64,000 bases of DNA, taken from NCBI GenBank assembly GCA_036245525.1, contig BTPG01000008.1:34674850-34738849 (forward strand). Reading direction: 5' to 3'. Below, in pieces: positions 10,801 through 23,400 of the stretch. Source of the DNA: Semisulcospira habei (Eukaryota; Mollusca; Gastropoda; Semisulcospiridae). A program made the position numbers and the translations under genes. Below the pieces are notes generated by a model. That model worked only from the letters and a program-made list of their open reading frames with translations. It ran no database searches and had not been told where the DNA came from. How positions within the stretch are numbered: position 1 is the first letter of the stretch; the number at the start of each line of letters is the position of its first letter.

Positions 10801-12072
10801 TTGTAAATCAGGTCTATTTTCCACTGACACTGATAGTTTAATTGCTGTTTGTCTTTTTATTGGATGCAGTAACATCATCTATTTTATTGTTGTTGTACAT
10901 TGAGCCATTCAGCTCTGACACACTGCAACAAGAGATATAACGACCATGATGGTTCAAGGGTGATGCCAGAATAGCTTGGTGTGTCCCTGCGCCAAGCTAT
11001 TCTGGCCTTGCACTTGAACTAGAATAGCTTGGTGTCTGGAGGCATGAAACTATTCCAGCTCAAGGTTGATGTCAGAATAGCTTGGCACATGTTATTCTTT
11101 CGTCACTCTTAAACTGTCATGGTCGGTCTACTGGTATCTCCGTAACCCTTAAAATTCGGAATACACCAGTGTGTGAAATAAGTTTGACTAAAATAGTTTC
11201 AAGGGTAGTGCCAGAATAGCTTGGCGCCTCTAGGTGCCAAGCTATTCTGGCACTTCCCTTGAACTAAAGCCATCTGTAAGTACTATAATGTAGCTTGCAT
11301 ATGGCAGTGTACAAATTTGAAGCTTTTAGCCTCAGTATGATATGGGCTAAGGCAAAGGTAGCCTTCAGAGGACAGCTCTCAGATTTGGTTATTTTGACAT
11401 TACTGTGCAGTGTTTTGTAATGTTAATGATCTTTCTTGTGTGTGCACTTTGCTGTGTTGTCTGTCTAGTTGGACTCACAACTGTTGTTTCCTCTTTGTGT
11501 GATTAGCTGTCATTACCAGGTCAAAGTCACAAAGGAACAGAAGTTCAGGTAGATTTGAAATCACAGTCCAGGTTTTCAGCTAGGAGTAGGTGATAGACTA
11601 CATGTACTTATTTTATAGTGCTTAATATTTCTTTTCTTTTCTTTGTTTTTTTCTGTTTTGTTTTGATTGTTAAATTGTGTTGGTTTATGCACAGATTGGC
11701 CAATCCCCCCTTTCACTTACCTTAGATGCTTTTTTAAAAACATATGTTAAATATTGTGTATGATAAATGCTGTTGAAGTTTTGCTAACATTTCCTTCTTT
11801 TTTTTTCACACTTACAGTTTGCTGTATTTAACCCATTTAACCCCACAGGCACATTTCCAAAACTTTGGAGATGTCACCTAAAGGCTGTGTGCCAGCTGAC
11901 GGAGATGGATTGACCATGGTAATTCAAGAGTAGCGCCAGATGAGCTTGGCACCTATAGGCGCCAAGCTTATCTGGCATTACCCTTGAATTATCATGATCA
12001 ATCCATCTCCTGCTGCAGGGTCCTGGGGCTAAATGGGTTAAGCAGTGTGCACGCGCTCACACACATGCGTGC

Positions 12073-12105
<33 letters not shown>

Positions 12106-14396
12106 GCCATGCCACACCACACCAAACTTATACACACCAACAGATCACAAATGCTAGCACACTGACATTAGACATGTATATAAAATGGGAAATGTACAGA
12201 GCTGACCAAGGCTACCTAGTATCTTCTCACAAGTTGTTTGCTTTTTTTGGCGGTGTAGGACATGCTGCATAGGTACAGTTTTTGTTACATTAATCTGCAA
12301 GGTGTTTGCTGACTCACTGCTTTTTTAATATTTTTAATCACATTTGATTCTTTATGATAGTAATGTTTGTTTGGGACTATGGTAGTTTGATGTTAAGTGG
12401 AGTATTAATTGGGGAGTAGGTTAGTTATGATATTCCTAGTATGCAAAGGTCCTCGGGCCCGCTACGGCCAAAGTGGGCCCACGCACGGCAGTGCGCGAGC
12501 CTACTGTGGCCATCGTGGGCCCGAAGAAGTTTTGCTATTGTGGTTGGATGCTTTGGGAACAAGTTTGAAGGAAGCAGTCAAACTGTGACGGGCGGTGTGG
12601 GATGCACTGGTGTGCTGGCAACTCCATCTTCATATGCTGATAAGCATAACTCATTCAGTCCAACGCACGTATTTCCCAAATTTTGGAGGCGTCATCTAAC
12701 GACTATGCACCTGTTGCAGGAGATGGGTCGACCATGATAATTCAAGGGTAGTGCCAGATTAGCTTGGCACCAACAGGCGCCAAGCTAATCTGGCACTACC
12801 CTTGAATTATCATGGTCGACCCATCTCCTGCTGTAGTGCGTCAGGGCTGAATGGATTAAGAAATGTGACATCATTTGAATCATCGGAAACACTCAGGTGA
12901 TTCTGATGATTCAAATTATGTCGCATTTTGATCTTTTGCTCTTCAGTATATTTAGTTTTAGTCTGTTGTAATTGCCTCTAATGATTTGTCCGTATCTTCT
13001 CTATCTATATTGCTGGGTATTGGTATTGGTCTGTTGGAATAGCAGAGCACTTACCAGATATAAAAATCCAATTTGGTGTAAGAGTGTATGTTTGTGTGTG
13101 TGTGCGTGTGTGTGTTTGCTAGCACAGGTGAAAATGAGAGTTGCAATGGATGGGTTTTTTTTTTGTTGTTGTGTGTATTCTTTCAGATTCGGCACTCGCA
13201 TTAGCTTTGATAATTCTGCTTGTTTAGTTTTTTTTAGTCATTTTTGTTTTCAGATATTAATTTAGAATTTGGAGTACTGGTAAATTGTGGTAAAGAGTAC
13301 ATGTACTGAAATGATTTATTTATGAAAAGCCACCTCCTAGGATTGCAGAACTTGTGTGTTTGCATGCGCAAAGCAGCAGATGACACCAAGTTGCATGTTC
13401 AATATGAACCCTGTTGACAGTGTTATTTTACAGTGTGTGCATCAGCATATTTTTCTTCAGCATTGCATGTGTCAAATATTTACTGCTTGCACCGTTGCTG
13501 TCTGAAAAAGCATGTGCATGACAACAACAACAAAAATCAAATACTCAACCCTTTGATGATGATATAGTGGATCCATCATGAGGTCTAACTAATGCCACAA
13601 AATAGAGTATCATGAGCTTGATTTGTACATCACAGGGCCGGACTAATGTACTTCATGTGTAATACTAATAGACATAAAAAGATTTACAGTGAGTGATTGT
13701 GTATTTTTCTTCTTTACTTCCTTTCAACAGATCAAGGAAAATAAGGGTGGTCCTATGGAAATTCATGTGCACTTCTGGTTAGGAGCTGAAACATCACAGG
13801 TAAGTCTTTTGCAGATGTAAATATATTTTGTATCCATAACGTTGACCGATATCCAACTGGTACGGTACAGTAGAACCTTTTTTGAGCAGCCAACGTTTTT
13901 GCAAGAAAAAGTGGTCTTAAAAGACCTGCTTTCTCTGGAGAAGTCTTAAAGGACAAAAAGGGGTGTCACCTGTCATTAAAGACCATCATTTTGGTGGCTT
14001 CAGAGACCAGAATGATGGTCTTAAATGACAGGTGATCTTTCATAGTCTTTTAGATAATTGCCTGCCGATTTAGGAATTTGGACTTTAATGCGCAGTGTGT
14101 TTGATGCCAGTGTATAGTACTTTTAGAACTTCTCACCTGTATTTACCTGTGGCAGGATGAGGCAGGTGTGGCAGCATACAAGACGGTAGAGCTTGACGAT
14201 TACTTGGGTGGGGCACCTGTCCAACACAGGGAGGTGGAGAATCACGAGTCGCAGCGCTTCCTTGCATACTTCCCCACCGGCATCAAGTTAGTGTTAATAT
14301 GGAACCATCATTTCTAGGGTCTTTAAAATAACATTTCCCCATCTTACATTATAGTTTGTTTTCTGTACTTCACTTTTTTCATCATTTTTAATTCTC

Positions 14397-14430
<34 letters not shown>

Positions 14431-17400
14431 ATCTTGTACATCACTCATCTTTATTTTTTTCATCATTTTCACTCCGCCAGACCCTACCCCCCCTCCCCCT
14501 CCCCTTTGCCACCCCTCCCCCCCTCCCCCTCCGAACGACAGATTTGCACTAGTTTCTTTTCAACAATACGTGTCATTGTAAATTTGTGAATGCATAACTG
14601 CTGTTTTCAATGTGCAGAATCAAGTGTGGTGGTGTGAAATCAGGTTTCAATCATGTTGATCGCGGTGTCTTCCAGCCTCGCCTCATTCAAGTTAAGGGCA
14701 AGAGAAACCCACGCTTCTCAGAGGTTGGCAGTTTTGTTTTCTGTTTTGCTGTTAATTTGTATTAAACTCCTTCCATGCCACTGGTGACAGAGTGTGTTTC
14801 TGAAATCTTTCTTAACTCGGCGACGAAGAACCTCACCCCTCTGCAGAACATGGATACAAAGTGGAGCCAACAAGAGGCATAGATCGTCATGAGCCCCCGC
14901 AATTGCGGGGGCTCATGAGGATCTATGTCTCTTGCATTTGAGTTCTGCTCAACATGTTTCAGCAGTTTTCTTAATGCACATGATGCGACAAGCTAATTTC
15001 TAAATGAAGTCAACGTTTTCTCTGGATGCGTGCCAGTATTCATGTTCGGTTTGACAGTCTTCGATACATCTGTACTTTTGAGTGAAATAGCTTGATCTTT
15101 ATGTGGACAGTTGCCTGATATTGACTGGACCCTGATGAACCACGGTGACTGCTTCATCCTAGACCTGGGCACCATTGTCTTCCCGTGGCTCGGAAACAGC
15201 TGCAATCGCAGAGAGAAGATGAAGGTTAGTTTGGACTGATGTCAGTTTTGCGCATCCTCAGTCTCCCCTTTGTCAGCTCCTTCAGTCTTCATCTGCAAGA
15301 GGCATAGATTCTCATGAGCCCCTGCAGCTGCAGGGGCTCATGAGAATCTCTGTCTCTATCTTGGGTTCTGCTGCAATCACAGACTGAAGGTATAGAAAGT
15401 GTTGGTAGCAGTCATGCTAGACACGTTGAAGGGTGTCGAATGTTATGTGCTGCACGGCCTATGTTTTTCTTGTAAGAAGCTGGGGCCAGCTGCTTGATGA
15501 GCTTAGTCCTTCACCAGCCACTAAGCAAGGTGCTCCGCTATAGCAGAGCACCTTGCTTAGTGGCTGGTGCAGGACTAAGCTCACTCATGCAACCAGCCCC
15601 TGGTGTACATGCTACCAGTTAGTCTCCATTATTGATTATTTTAACTCGCAGCCCCATATTTCCCAAATTTTGGAGGTGTCATCTAACGACTATGTACCAG
15701 TTGCAGGAGATGGTTCGACCATGATAATTCAAGGGTAGTGCCAGATAAGCTTTGCGCTGACAGGCGCCAAGCTAATCTGGCACTACCTTGAATTATCATG
15801 GTCGATCCATCTTCTGCAGTAGTGAGTCAGGGCTGAATGAGTTAAGCACAGGAAGCTACACTGCAATAGTTTTTTGTTGTTGTAAAGTCAGTTTATTTCA
15901 AATAATGCTCCAGAGATGAAAATTACAATGTAGACCATGGAGTTACTTTCCTTGATGCATAGTTATGTGATGGGAGCTGAAAAAAATATGAATTTTCTTG
16001 TGGTGTGTGTGTGTGTGCGCGCGCGCTTGTGCGTGCATAGACCATGGAGCACTGCAGAAGACTGAGAGATGAGCGAGGAGGAAAGGCTAACATCATTCTC
16101 ATTGAGGATGGACTCGAAGACAAAATAGATGCAGACTGCAAACCAGTGAGTTTTCACTTTATTTGTTATAATTATTTTTCATAAGTGTAACATTTTGTCC
16201 TTACAAGACTACATGCCAGGCTTACCTGTATTCATTTAGTAACTGTATTAAAACAAAAAAAATATTATGGTCAGGACTAGTCCCGCTTGATACAATTTAT
16301 TGAAATGTTATTATTTTCTCAAAATCATTACTGATGACATTACTACTAGGAAGCTTCGCTTAGCATACCAATTTTAGCCCTCAAAACTCCTCGTGTCCCT
16401 CACAACAGTGGAGGCAACTCTGGGGTGTCGTTACCAGGATACCCTGAGTAGCCTCCCGTGCCTCCCTATCCGGTGGCGCACTTGCCCTTTTCCGCCAGTC
16501 TCTTCGCTTAGCTACACCTAACCGGTCGTGTGCACCTCGCGTGCTCCAACTGTGTATGGTGGGATTACCTTTTGTGAACTCGACTTACGTTGGGATTATG
16601 TTGGACGTTTGCTACTATCTGTGTGGTGTTGGGTGCTTGGATTACCTTCGGTTTCTGAGGATTTACTTGGTGGTTGGCCTCTGTGGATTACTGGGTCTCG
16701 GGAAATGACAATGTAAAGCTTCGGTTACTGCCTCAGCCAGCGATTTACCAGGCGATGGCATTGACCAGAGACTATGTATGCGACTGACCAGGAGCTTAGA
16801 CCCTCATAAGGAGGCTCATTGCACTCGCGCCAGCCTTTGTCTGTCTTATGTTACAGTACTCAATGAGGACCCGCACCAGGTGTGGCGCTCCAGTTGCCTA
16901 GTGGTGCGCACGATGTCGGCCTACCCTGCTCAGGCTGCACCTCCAATCGGACTGGCATCTAATGCACGATGTGAGAGAAAGGATTGTCGCAGCTTTGGGC
17001 GTTTACCGGATTGAGAGACCGGCATGCAATCCCGCAGTGACCGCAGCCGTGAAGTTTCGCAGAGGAGGGCCACCTTAGACATCGTGAGCTTATCAGCGCA
17101 AAAGGGACCTGCTGCCCCCACTGGTGCCTCAGACAGAGCTGCTACGCCTAAAGCGGTATAAGAGCCTTAAAGCAGCCGACGAGACTTGCCATCCCATCTA
17201 GCACCAAGAGCTCTAACCCGCCTTTTCGGCCAGGGATATGCCATGACCGGGTTCATCCCCCTCGGAGATACAGGCATTGAGAGCTCAGTCCCCCCGCAGG
17301 GAAATGTTGGGCCGCTCACACGCCACCAGGAAAACAAAGCCCAGGCAGCAGAAGCGGGCGACCACCCCTCAGAGACGACAGCGCCCTCTTGCCGTAGGCC

Positions 17401-20400
17401 GGACCAGCGCCTGGACAGGGCCGCACCAACGGTGCACCTCTCAGAGCAGGATAGGAAATTAAGCCGCTGACGGATAGGCCATGAACAAAGACTTTGAGGG
17501 CCAGAGACTGAGAACGGAGCCACAGGCCGGAGATGGTTCTCAATCAGTGCAAACTACCGAGTCCGAAACCCACCATGGGTGGGAAGGAATCTTAGTCTGC
17601 CATTACAGCTGACAAGACGTGTTTCCTCGTTGAGGTCGCGCCCCCGAAGCACCACCCCCTGATGGGGCAGGCCACAAACACAGACTCCGGCATCCCGAGA
17701 CAATGGAAAGAATAAAAAGGAGAGAGAAAAGAGAGAGTGTGGAGCCACAGACGGGACGAGGTCCCCAGTCAGGGCAGATCCATCAAGACTGAAGCCCACC
17801 ACAGACAGGGAGCAAGCTCGGTCAGTATTACAGCCGATATGTGGTTCCTCGTCGAGGGCAGACCCCGGAGCAAACACCCCCATCATGCTAGGAGTGGTGA
17901 GAGGGACACCCAGCGGCCTCGATCCACATGCCACACGGGGACGAAGTTTACACATTCATGAGAGCGACCGCAGCAGACGGGGACAGGGCACTACAGATAC
18001 CCCACGCCAGTAACGTCTACATTTCCCGTTCCTCCTCGCCAGACAGGCAGACAAGTTGGGCGCGATGCAGCGGCGGAGCTCTTCGCAGCACCCGGACCTC
18101 CGAGGCACCCTCCAGGAGCAGCTGATTTTCCGGACAAACCTGCGGGGACCGATCTTCCTTGAAGACTTGACGGCCTCGACGTGGGCGCCGGGACCACTGG
18201 GATAGCAGCCGCAGGACGGAAGCAGCCTCCCTTTAGCACCGGCCCAGCCTCTCGCCAGCGGTCCGCGATGATTCACAAGAACAGACTTCCCCTGGTGGCT
18301 ACGCTTCGGTCGGTGCACAGACTGGCAGCATCTCCCTCTTCACGGGCAGCGGCGGATGGCGAGGAGGCGCACAGTCTACATTCGGAGGACTGGGTGGCAG
18401 CGTCGGGCGTAGACAACAGACACCTGGCGGATGGTTGGCGCTCTCCACCCCCGCAGTCGTCACGGCCCCGGCATCGCAGACTCGCCGCTCCATGGACGAG
18501 ACGTTCCGGCTCATCGCGTCATGCCTCACTCTGGACTACTGCCCTCCGTCTCCGCCCCTGAGAGGAAGGCCTTGGCGATGGTCGACGCACCGCAGTGGCT
18601 CCAAGCACTTCCAAGTCACTCCCTCATCCGGCAAGCTCCCGGGATCTAGCAGAGGCAGTCTTGGCTCGCCAGCGACAAGACGGCTTCGGAGACCACAGCT
18701 TCTTCGCAGTCTCCCCGTTGACCAGAGAGGATGGTGTCATCTTGCGCCAGCGGTGGTTGGAGCTCATTCCCAGGCGTTTCCGGCTTCCTTTTAGCGGTGG
18801 GCTAGGAGGCGCTGATGCAGGCGGAGGTACCCCACAGCCATGGACGCTGACGCGAGGCTTGGACAGGACAGCTACCTTGGCACGCTTCCCATAACGGGCG
18901 CGGGATTCCTCGAGATGACGATGCATCCTGTGATCGCATGGCGGGAGACCTCCTTGGACCCCTTGGGGCGGCGTCCACCAACGGCAACCTGATGCGACGG
19001 GATGATCTGCTGGGACGATGCTACGCTCTCCCAGTTTTGGTGAAGGCACAGCGGTGCCAGGCTCCGCAAGGGGGCACCCTACCTTGGGACCAACTTGGCA
19101 GACGGCAAGGAGTCAGCGAAGCCCCCCCCCCCCCCCTCCCGCCTGTGCGCTCACGTGCTTCCCCGCACCCACCACTGTCTGTTCCAGAGGCTCCCGGAAG
19201 CACCGGTCGGTGGGCTCCACAGAGCGGAGCCACAGCTATTGCAGGTCGAACCATGGTTCGTTGATGGTTACGGAGGACCGGAAGATCTCCTTCCAGTGGC
19301 CCTCTCCCTTGCGACTCTCCTCCCTATGGGCGCGAGTACCGGGGGATCGGCACAAGACAGCGCTGCGCGGCGTGGTGAGAGCCCTACTCCAGGAGGTGGC
19401 CACGGAGGTGGTCTCGAATCCTGATCCACTGGCAGGCTACAGTCGGCGCTTCCTGGTCCCCAAACTCAAGAGGCAAGTGGTGTCCAGTATCGACCCGTCG
19501 GCTCTTTACAAGTACTTCGGCCCCGCACGTCAGGATGGATACGGCCAGAGCACTGAGGGGGCGGGGTGACCCCATGATTCGCCGTGAGCCTGGACCTAGC
19601 GGACGCATATCTTCACGTACCCTTCCGACGGCGTGGCGTGACTTACTCTTTGCCTTCCACGGGTTGCTGTGGCGGTTTGGACTCTACCCTTGGACTTAAC
19701 CTCAGCCCGGGTGTTCCCTCCGGGACAGTCGACGGAGTTGTCTCAAGGTTCCGACAAGCGGCCTCCAGCCCACTTCCAACCGCCTGGTCGACCTGCTCCT
19801 CCGGTGTAGAAGAGGAGAAAGGATAGAGAGGAAGAGAGGTTTTGAAGAGGAAAGGTAACAGCCAGATGGCGGAAGCGTTGGAGGACACGGCTTCCTGGCT
19901 GACAGCCCCGCAGCGCGGATTACTGGTCATGGAGGCAAGTCCGACGGGATACCGGCGCGCAGGTTTCCACCTAGGCATAGACAGGCTGACTGACAGCAAC
20001 TGGGTACGACCCCCGGAAGGGCGGATTCAGACGATAGCGGAGGTGGCTCTCTGAGTGTCGAGTGCGGAACTCTCCAGCCAGGACCTAACCCCAGCTGTCG
20101 GGCCAACGTAACGCTGCAGCGGATCGCATACCCCTGGGCAGATTCTACTCTTGGCTGATACAACTACAGCCGCTCCTGCTCTGGCGCCTCTCCTCGGTCA
20201 AGTCTCATCTCCAGCGGTGGATGGGCAGTACCTGGATAGCATTGGGGGCGCCACTCTTCTCCCAGTTGCCACAGATCCCCATCTGCACGGACGCAAGTCT
20301 CTCGAGCAGGAGAGCACACCTGTGACCGGAGAGTCACAGCCTCAGGCAGCTAGACGGGGGAACACGCAGGCAGACCTATCAGCTGGCTGGAGGTGAAGGA

Positions 20401-23400
20401 TAGGAGGAACTACTCGCGCAACAAGGGGTACTGGTGCACGGCTGTGCAGAACCACACTTTTAGTTAGGAGAGGACCAGGGGCCACTGAGTGTAAGATAAG
20501 CCATCTGTGGCAAGGCCGGACATGGGGGCAATTAATCATTAGCGCGCGCCGCTTCAGGCAGAGTGGAAGAGCCATTCATGGTCCTAGAAAGGGGTGATCT
20601 TCCATTACCCTACACTATGTCTACATTCCAACAGCCGCATACCGGCGCACTGCAGCGGAAACGCTGAAATGTGTTAGTAACTGAACATTCATCACAGAAT
20701 GCGTTTTTGTCTCAAGAATGTCATTATACCTATGAGTGTAAATTTGTAGCTGATAACATTTGCTTTCTTTTCATACTAAACATGCCCATGCTGCTTACTA
20801 CCAGCACACCTTCAAGAGCAGTTACATTTCAATATTTGCAATACAATAAACATTCACTGACAAAGTAAAGCGTTAACTTTGAAGCTCAATCTGTTGTGCA
20901 TGTCAGTTTTCTGTGGGATGAAAAGTTGATGTATCTACGCAGCATTCTAGCCTCTACTGTTATCACTTACTAGATTTCCTGGGCCATTCCTGCTAGAGCA
21001 ACACTAGCGTCAGAAAGCACTCCACTGCTGAGAAGCTGGTAAGCTGGTAATCCGTTAGGTACATCAAGACGATCAACACGAACATGCTGATCCCAGCATT
21101 TGTGCACTGTATTTATGCCGTACACTTGGGTTTACACAATAAATCATAACCACTAACACAAGTAACAGGTCTTAAGCGCACCACACTGGTTCCTTTACAT
21201 TAACACTAACACAAATAATGGCTCTGAAGCACATCGCACTGGGCCTTTATATGAACACGAACACAAGTAATGGGTCCGAAGCATATCACACTGGTGGTTC
21301 CTTAATATTAACAATTTTTAGAATTTCCCTTTCAGGAATGAATACAGCTTTTGTACATTTCACACAGTTTCATTGGATTTTCATCAGGTCTTCGTTTTGA
21401 CCTTCCTCCACATACTCTACATAGAGAATTTAACCTTTTAAAGTGAAAGGATTCTGTGTGTGCAAATGTTTCTTGTGTAAATTTTATTCCCGCCATAACT
21501 GTACTGTCTTTCCCTTACCACCATTTGGAATAAAGGAACCTGGATAATATGAATGAGCAGACAACAGTTAGTACCTGATACTATTAAACAGTATCACAGA
21601 GAATACTGGAGGCTATAAGCAAAGCATAAAGCACCGGGATTACACTATACACAACAGTATTCCATAGAGAATGAATGTTCAGACCTACTCAGTACTGTGC
21701 GAGGCACAGATAACTTATTATTCAGTCACACACAAACACGGTACCTGTCTTTATCCTCGGATTGCACCCTTAAAAAAAAAACGTCCCTTGAATAATACCA
21801 CCAACACAGGAACCAGCAGGCAATGGTGCACAAGTGTGTTAAACGGCTTTATGTAGAAAACTGATGAAGAGGAAATAGAGAACATTGAACACAGGCATTA
21901 CACACCACACGTGAGTAGTCCGTTACAGAGATTAGAGAAGGAATTTTTGCTGCCAGCCAGTGACCTAGATAGCCTGCTCGCAGCGGGGAGGGGCTACCGC
22001 ACACCACAGCAGCAGGCTGCGGGCCAAACTAAAGAGTGAGAAATCGGCCTTTATGTACAGCCGTGGGTGCTCTCAGACAACTAGACGGTCGTGGCCTACG
22101 TCAGGACCAGGGGGAACGCGCTCATCCTCCCCTTGCATCCTCGTGGACCAGGTCCTCCGGTGGTGCAGGGATCAGGGCATAACTCAGCGGGCACGGCACT
22201 TCCCAGGCCATTTCAGTGTACGCACAGACTCCCCCTCGCGCCAGGGGCAGCGGCTTCGCACAGAGTGATAACTGCACCCAGATACCTTTCTGCTACTCTT
22301 TGCGCAAGGGGAGACGCCGATGTTTGACTGTCCTCCACTAGGTGGAACCAAAAGTTGCTTCCTACGTCTCCCCCATACCGGATCCACAAGCCTGGACCAA
22401 GCTCCATTCCGTGGGACGGATTCCTTGCTTACGTGTTCCCTCCCCCGTATTGCGGGTACCAGGGTGCTCCAGATGCTCAGGGGCAACTACATGATATTGT
22501 TCCTCGGGGTCTAATTGGGGTGGACCAGGAGCTGGACCATAGACCTCCTGAGCGCACTATGGACCCCCCTGCTGAAGCTCCCCGCACCGCGCTCGATGCT
22601 CAAGCAGCCCTGGCAGCAATGGTTTCCGCAAATAAGGGAATGAAGCGCACCTAGAACGACCGCGGCTGTGCACTTGGAGATGGTCAGGCAGGCCCGCGCA
22701 CCCAGAGGCTTCTTGGGTGCAGCAGTGGAGACGATCACTGTGGTGCGGAGGGGCTCTACCCGTAACGAATACATGGAGGTGGCCTGGTGCGCAGCAGAAC
22801 GACTCGCCCTCTCAGACCTGACTAACCCTCAAAGGGCCGAATTCTTCGGTGGTTATGCCCCAAGCAGACCCGGGCCCCGTCACCAGCTGAGGTTTCCTGG
22901 CAATGGTGGCACGCGCTTACCGACGTCTGACAGGACCGGAACCGGGCACATGCAAGACCTCTTGGATCGGAGGGCGCACTTCAATCGTCTTGGAGACCTA
23001 ACCAGGAAGACCTGCTTCCTGCTCGCCCGTGCCTCAACCTCTTGGGTAAGCGAGATACACGCCTTCTCCGGGCGTCTCTCCTTTCTCCAACTCGGGCCCG
23101 ATCGCTCGGTGCTACGCATCACCGACCCTACGTGCTGGCCAAGTACCGCCTCCCAGCGTCCGCGCCAAAGTATTGACCGTCTGTCCGCACAGGGCTATGG
23201 ACCAGTCCCAGGAGTCCCATCTACGGGACCCTGTCAGGGCGCTTGAAGTGTACCTGCACAGAACTAAGCCACTAGGACTAGGGCGCTCACACCTATTCCT
23301 GCCCTTGGCTCCGGGCAGACGAGACAGGGCAGCACAGACGATCCTCTGCGGGGGAGAGCTCTCTGTACGCTGGGTCATCCGGTCAGCGTACACAGAGCTC

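Larger units (their letters stand above)
8432..13730. other. 5.3-kb intron full of hairpin elements
   Basis: Contains the repeat elements listed separately between 8700 and 12930, plus CA/TG-rich microsatellite patches at about 12044-12105 and 13086-13115. The stretches 8900-9380, 9600-9930, 10000-10580, 10660-10900, 11360-11820, 12110-12440 and 12930-13720 contain no exon or repeat I recognise. Confidence 0.75.
15225..16040. other. Intron with three palindromic elements
   Basis: Contains the family-1 hairpin (15293-15358), the long hairpin (15479-15602), the type-A MITE (15641-15845) and a GTGTGCGCGCGC tract just before the acceptor at about 16004-16030. No exon is seen. Confidence 0.8.

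Noticed and set aside
17167..20575. Many overlapping 60-190-codon frames on both strands as host genes
   Set aside because: GC-rich decayed DIRS sequence. Only fragments matching gag, RT or recombinase in the right order are credible.
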